Source: Tetrahymena elliotti 4EA
Taxonomy: Eukaryota; Ciliophora; Oligohymenophorea; Hymenostomatida; Tetrahymenidae
Reading direction: 5' to 3'
DNA length: 64,000 nt
Assembly (NCBI GenBank): GCA_000231825.2
Contig: JH720378.1
Span: 223,000-286,999 of the forward strand
A model generated the notes under the pieces. The model was not told where the DNA came from and searched no databases. It saw only the letters and a list, made by a program, of their open reading frames with translations. The position numbers and the translations under genes are program-made. Below, piece after piece: positions 59,115-64,000 of the stretch (positions are counted from its first letter, which is position 1; every line of letters starts with the position of its first letter).

Positions 59115-60542
59115 ATGGTTAGCTTAGTTGCTGAAAGAAGACATCTCAGCATAGTAGATCTGCTTTTACAAGCCTTTGGTCTATATGTTTTATATCACAG
59201 TTTATTGGATATTCATACAAGCAATTTCTTTAAGTATAGTTGTGCTCTATTCTTTATAATGGATAAGATTCTTGCATTGAAGAGAGTATTTTAAAATCCA
59301 ACAATAGGATATTTGCTAGATTAGGTCTTTCACTTAGATACATAGATTTTCAAATAGAAATATTCTAAGAAATTGTCTTTTAATAGCACATTCCTCTTAA
59401 CTTCTTTCTTTTTGACATTTATTGAATTGGGTTACTTTTACAATTCTCAATAAATTTACTTAATATATTTCTGGCTTAATCTTTTTGGATTCTATCTTTT
59501 CTTCTACTAAGATTGGATTGGCGCTCTTGATGCAGTTGCAGTCTAGTACATGGTCTTGAATATGTTCAGACTCTACTATTTACACTTTAGACTCAAAGAA
59601 TCTTGTATTACCATAGCATGTGAAATTGGATTTATGTACTTTTTCTACATGGTCAGTTTTGATCAACCTGAAAATTAAGGTGGAATTACATTCAAAGAAG
59701 TTACTTTAGGAATGATTTTAAGCATGTTTTTTGGAATAACTCTCCCCTTTAATTTAAACAAAAGAGAATATATTCTTAAGGATAGAATATTTAAGATTTT
59801 AGGTTAAACTTAAGCCATGTTTTGCTTGAATATCCTTTGTACTTTTAAGATCTTATTTTATGAATACTCATATTATGATAGAGTGCTGATTATATTATAT
59901 ATGCCTATATTTTTCTACAGACTATATAGCTAAATTATATTCTTTTCTTCTGGTCCTTACATTACAACTTTAGAAATAGATTGCAATTAAAACAATAAAA
60001 TTTATCGTTAGCTTAGTAGCTCTGTCTTGTAATGCAAAGTTAAATTTTTACACTTTAGCTGTAATTGGGCATGTGATCAAGTTGACATTTTAGAAAGAAT
60101 AAATAAAAATGTTCTTTTCACCTATGAATTATAGCATTCAGCAATGGTTTCTCATGTAGACTATGAACAACATGCAAAGAATCATGTGATCTCTGTTGAT
60201 ACAAATAATTTATCTGTCCTCATATTCGCTCTTTACATTTATTCAACAAATAGAATATATCGTAATCTTAGATTCCATGTCGATCTTAAGAGATTTAGAG
60301 AATATCCTGATTACCAATTATACTTCTATTTAATCAGATATCCTTTTGTAAATTTCTATAGTAAATAGCTTAACTACGATGGAGAAGAAGTTGAAATGCA
60401 TTTACCTCCTTTTGTGCGTTAATACCAAAGAGAAGTATAGCAACAAGCCAGAGCCCTAGTCTTATATGAAAAAACAATCAAAAATATTTTCCGTATCAAT
60501 CAAATTAGATTCCAAATTTTCACAGACTTACATGAACTATGA
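59115..60542 (+). CDS. Polytopic membrane protein, 475 aa, unknown
   Basis: One uninterrupted exon, ATG 59115, TGA 60540-60542, the longest intronless gene here apart from EF-2 exon 1. Residues about 1-300 contain some 8 hydrophobic segments: VDLLLQAFGLYVLYHSLLDI, FLLTSFFLTFIELGYFY, IYFWLNLFGFYLFFYQ, IACEIGFMYFFYMVSF, VTLGMILSMFFGITLPFNL, MFCLNILCTFKILFYEY and VLIILYMPIFFYRLY. The last about 170 residues are soluble with Cys-rich VLQCKVKFLHFSCNWACDQV, then a helical, basic end (VQQQARALVLYEKTIKNIFR). I cannot match it to a transporter family. Use of CTC, ATC and CAT codons is moderately higher than in neighbouring genes. Confidence 0.8.
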
Positions 60543-61029
60543 TCCATCTCTATCTAATAATATATAAATTAATTTTTTATTGTTTCAATTGAATCATTTA
60601 TTGTTTGTTTTAAAGTTAAATAATATATACAAATAATCACTAAAGTTTAATAAAATACATTTTTATGAAAATAATCTTTAAAATGATTTCATTTTCTAAA
60701 AATACTTTTATATTAATTCATAAGTCATCTTAAATTCGATAATTTGATTGGCTTAGATTATGATATCTGCAAATTCACCAAACATTTATTCTTATTTATT
60801 TCAATCCAATTCAATTTTTTATAGCTATTTTTACGACAAACAATATTTAAAACAAATTAAATAAATTTTAAAGATTCATCTTTAAATTTTTTTTTAAAAA
60901 CTAAAATTTTCCATCAAAATAATTTAATGAAAGTTATTTTTTATATGCAAGTGAATAAAATAAATAAATTCATTGCATTGATTGATGAATATTACACAAT
61001 AATGATTAAAAAAGCCTATTTTAAAAGAG
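60543..61029. other. Intergenic AT-rich DNA
   Basis: About 490 bp; no gene seen. Confidence 0.45.
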
Positions 61030-62145
61030 CTAAATATTTTTACTAAAATAATGAAGAAACTTTTTTTTTTAAGATTCATAATAATTCTCTTTTTCATATT
61101 AAAAATTTCATCATTTATAACCACCTGTTGAAAAAAATACCGTCCGTTTTAGCCGAAAGATAGTCAAAATAAAATTTTTTTACACTGGAAAATTTTTTCT
61201 TAGCTGAAGCAAACATCAATAAGAAAGTACACAATTTTAATACTGTAAATCCTCACATACTAGCATCTCCTTGTCTAAATTTTCATGGGCGAGGTCATAA
61301 TAAATTCGCTTTTTGTACAATATTGTGTTTTTGAATAAATTAAATATAATAATGAAAATGAATGGAATTCTTCATTTTTGTGTTTTCCTTTAAAATATTC
61401 ATCAAAATAATTAAAAAATCAAATAAATCTCATTGGAGATTCCGCTTATTAGAAAAAAAGGTTTTCCAGCCATGCTTATGACTGAATATTTAAGTCTTTA
61501 GTTTAATCCTATTAAATTGAAAATATTTAGAAATTTGGTTGATTTAAATATTGTTATTATGATTAGTTTACAGAATAAAATAATTTATATTTAAAAAATA
61601 TTTTGATTATAATTTCTTTTATACTGAGTGAGCTATTTTTAATTAGGATTGACATTACACAAAGTATTATAAAATGGGTAGATAAACTCAAGCTTTCTTT
61701 TAGATAGTCTTTAAATATATCTAAAAGGAATCCAATATTTAAACAACAATAATTTAAATCATGGTAATATTAATTTATAAAGTATGCTTTTAGTGAGAGA
61801 TGAATGTGAAAAAGAAGAATATAAAGCTATCTTAGGTAATTTACATAAACTTTCCCTTAAAGTAAATGAAGAATTTTTATTTTATTATAAATAGGACTAA
61901 TAAAAATAGTTATCTTAAAAGAAAGTATTTACCATCTTAAATAAAATGATTTTTAATTATTTGGATGGGCATTAATATAGTTGTTTTGTAATTATTCTGA
62001 TAGTATGATTCAAAATCTAAAAAAGAAGCAGTCTTTAAAACCTTATCAAAATGACTTTATCCCTTCAGATCTCCTATCAGTTTTAAATGATTTTATTGAA
62101 AAACAATTTACATCAGATGAAGAATATTAATAAAAATCATTATGA
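61030..62145 (+). CDS. Degenerate kinase-like gene, truncated or pseudogene
   Basis: A chain of short coding-like exons runs to TGA 62143-62145. Pieces in order: EANINKKVHNFNTVNPHILA, which resembles kinase subdomains III-IV with the Asn-x-His pattern altered; KKGFPAMLMTEYL, subdomain V-like; GIQYLNNNNLNHGNINLQSM, subdomain VIb with HGN in place of HRD; then ILKESIYHLKQNDFQLFGWA and LIQLFC, like subdomain IX. No Gly loop, ATP Lys, HRD Asp or DFG is visible. The final exon ends SDLLSVLNDFIEKQFTSDEE. The start is unknown; the frame at 61051 (MKKLFFLRFIIILFFILKIS) looks like a signal peptide but hits TGA. A kinase-derived, non-catalytic product or a decaying gene both fit. Confidence 0.4.
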
Positions 62146-62347
62146 AAAAACATGCACAACTTTTTATGAAATTTGTAAATTATTTATTTATTTCACACAA
62201 TTGATTACTCAATCTATATAATAATGGTTTTGAAAAATTTAATACACATTCATTATTTAACAACCACAATTAAATTTATTGCACTCACTAATTGCCAGTA
62301 AATAAATTTATTTTAAATTGAATAAAAAAAAAGGTAATTCAAAAACA

Positions 62348-63290
62348 ATGTTAGAATTTACATAAAAAGTGATTGAAAATTATAAATAAGAATTAGACAC
62401 AAAAGTAGAAAATAATGAATAAACATATATTAAACGAATGAGTAAAAGTAATACCTAAAATGTAAAATATTTAAAGTTTTATTTGCATTAATTTATTTAA
62501 TCAATTTTTGTTTTAGGAAAAAAGTCAATTATTCAAGAATTAATAATCTTACTTATTGAGTAGCTAATACTATAAGTAGGATGAACTTTTAAGAGCAGAA
62601 ATTTTTGGAGAATAAGAGAAATTTGAAGAAACTAATGACATTTATAAAAATTTGATTAGTCTTAGTGAGAATTAAGATTCAACTCCTTTTTACTATTTGA
62701 GTTATAATTTAATTTAATAATCTTTAAATACTGATGAAAGTATAGAGTTCTTGAAGAAAGCTTTAGAAATCAATCCTAAAAACAGTTAAATGCATCACTG
62801 CTTAGGTTTACAATATTCTCATTTAAAAGATTTTAGAAAAAGCAAAATTCACATTGAAATAAGTTTGTCATTAAATAATCTCAATGCGGACTGCTATCAT
62901 ACGTTTGGTAAATTGTTGACCTCAATGAAAGATTTCAAGGGATCTAAAAAAGTACTTCTTAAAAGTATTAAAATAAATCCTGCTTATAATGGCTATTTTG
63001 ACTTTGCATACAATTACTTTGCTCAAAAGAAATATCATAAAAGCATAAAATATTTTAAGAAAGAAATAATTGTTAATGATACACTTAACTGTTACTAAAA
63101 TCTAGGAAGGCTCTATGAAGCTATCAAAGACTATAAAAACTCTATTTATTATTACTAAAAATTTCTCTAAATTTCTTCAAATAAGAAAAAAATTTCTTCT
63201 GAATAACATCAACTTTGTGGTAAATAATTGCTAAATTTAGCAGAGGAGCTTGTTTGTTAACTTAAAGATGATAAATTTACCACTACTTGA
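62348..63290 (+). CDS. TPR-repeat protein, about 295 aa
   Basis: Exon 1 62348-62461, intron 62462-62516, exon 2 62517-63290 with TGA 63288-63290. The N-terminus is polar and helical (MLEFTQKVIENYKQELDTKV). From about residue 100 onward there are tandem 34-residue helix pairs with TPR spacing: FYYLSYNLIQQSLNTDESIE, FLKKALEINPKNSQMHHCLG, HIEISLSLNNLNADCYHTFG, VLLKSIKINPAYNGYFDFAY, KYFKKEIIVNDTLNCYQNLG. Four to five repeats are recognisable by the Asn-Pro and Tyr/Gly/Ala positions. TPR arrays bind short peptides or assemble complexes; no other domain tells which. All Gln codons except a few are TAA/TAG. Confidence 0.8.
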
Positions 63291-64000
63291 TAATTTAAAT
63301 CAAAAATAATTAATATTAAATTAACCAAAAATTTCTTTCTTCCAACATTTTCCATAAAAATATATATTCTACATAGTCTATTTTAAATTTTCATACCTTA
63401 AAAATTTGTTTTTTAATTCTACCCAATCTAATCTGTAAAATTTCAAACTTTTTCTTATTGTTTAAATTTTGATTAAAATAATTTCAAAAAATGTCTTTTT
63501 TAAATTTAAGTGTCTATGGAAATAAAATTTTTTTTTTGAGATAATTTTCAAATTTTATTATTATTTATCAAAGAAATTCATTGAAATAAATAGACTGGAC
63601 ACTTTTTCGTAATTTTTCCATTACTTTAATATTAACTCTTTTAAATTATGTTGAATTTCTAATAAAATTAAAAAAATATCAAATATTTTAAATGACAATT
63701 TTTAAAAGATTTTAAAGGTCTTTTTCTTTTTAAAATGAGGATTTGAATTTTACTAAAAACTTAGTTTTATTTATTAGAGCAAAATAACAATTAATTATGT
63801 TAATTATTTTTTATTTGTTAGTTTTGTATTATATAATAGTTATTTTTACAAATAAGTTTTAAAATATACTTGGATATGAGTTAAATAATAAATACATTAT
63901 TCATTATAATTTATCATTCCTTAGATATTTTAAAAAGGAACTAAAAACAGATATTTTACCTTAAATTATCTTATGTATCTAAGAATATTTTTTAGATTTA
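63291..64000. other. AT-rich right end
   Basis: About 710 bp with no supported gene. Confidence 0.45.

Noticed and set aside
1..64000. tRNA, rRNA, CRISPR, phage or transposon features
   Set aside because: I scanned for clover-leaf-like GC-richer segments, regular short repeats with spacers, and transposase motifs, and saw none I could defend. A covariance-model search would be decisive for tRNAs and snRNAs.

Overview
The window looks like macronuclear DNA of a ciliate close to Tetrahymena. Every credible gene reads through TAA and TAG as glutamine and ends at TGA. DNA between genes is extremely AT-rich, and genes are cut by short AT-rich GT-AG introns, mostly about 45-80 nt. Several deeply conserved proteins (EF-2, CDC26, RMC1, TBC1D19, CLEC16A, RCC1-repeat, DnaJ) can only be read in full under this code. 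Under the standard code most of them break into fragments, so gene extents here come from re-reading both strands with TAA/TAG=Gln. Because only TGA stops, chance ORFs are long. I accepted genes on motifs, amino-acid balance and splice-phase consistency, not on ORF length.

Layout. 1-1011 (-): 5' part of a coiled-coil gene running off the left edge. 1925-2644 and 3639-5576 (-): two related genes, one ordinary and one extraordinarily Met-rich, the latter holding a 448-N gap. 5577-9941: gene-poor AT-rich DNA. 9942-16130 (+): a casein-kinase-1-like kinase, the APC/C subunit CDC26, and an RMC1 (Mic1-domain) homologue. 16872-20067 (-): a large gene with an alpha-helical-repeat look. 20949-25474 (+): a Gln/Asn-rich protein and a CK1-derived pseudokinase. 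27706-30305 (+): elongation factor 2, the most codon-biased gene here. 31303-33094 (+): TBC1D19 homologue. 34052-36519 (+): RCC1-repeat protein. 37479-43705 (+): a small membrane protein, a short coiled-coil protein and an ankyrin-repeat protein. 43873-46779 (+): CDF zinc transporter with a huge His-rich loop. 47478-51413 (-): CLEC16A/GOP-1 homologue. 52785-53403 (+): coiled-coil protein. 54985-55938 (-): mitochondrial-type DnaJ protein. 57280-58360 (-): apparently decayed Cys-rich surface-type gene. 59115-60542 (+): polytopic membrane protein. 61030-62145 (+): degenerate kinase-like gene. 62348-63290 (+): TPR protein.

How the genes relate. There are no operons; genes are single transcription units in mixed orientation. 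Three neighbours-at-a-distance belong to the same cell biology: RMC1 (partner of the Mon1-Ccz1 Rab7 exchange factor), TBC1D19 (TBC-type Rab GAP fold) and CLEC16A (endosome/autophagy). EF-2 serves translation and CDC26 the anaphase-promoting complex. The zinc transporter probably loads secretory compartments. The most unusual items are the Met-rich/normal paralogue pair near the left end and the two catalytically altered CK1-family genes.
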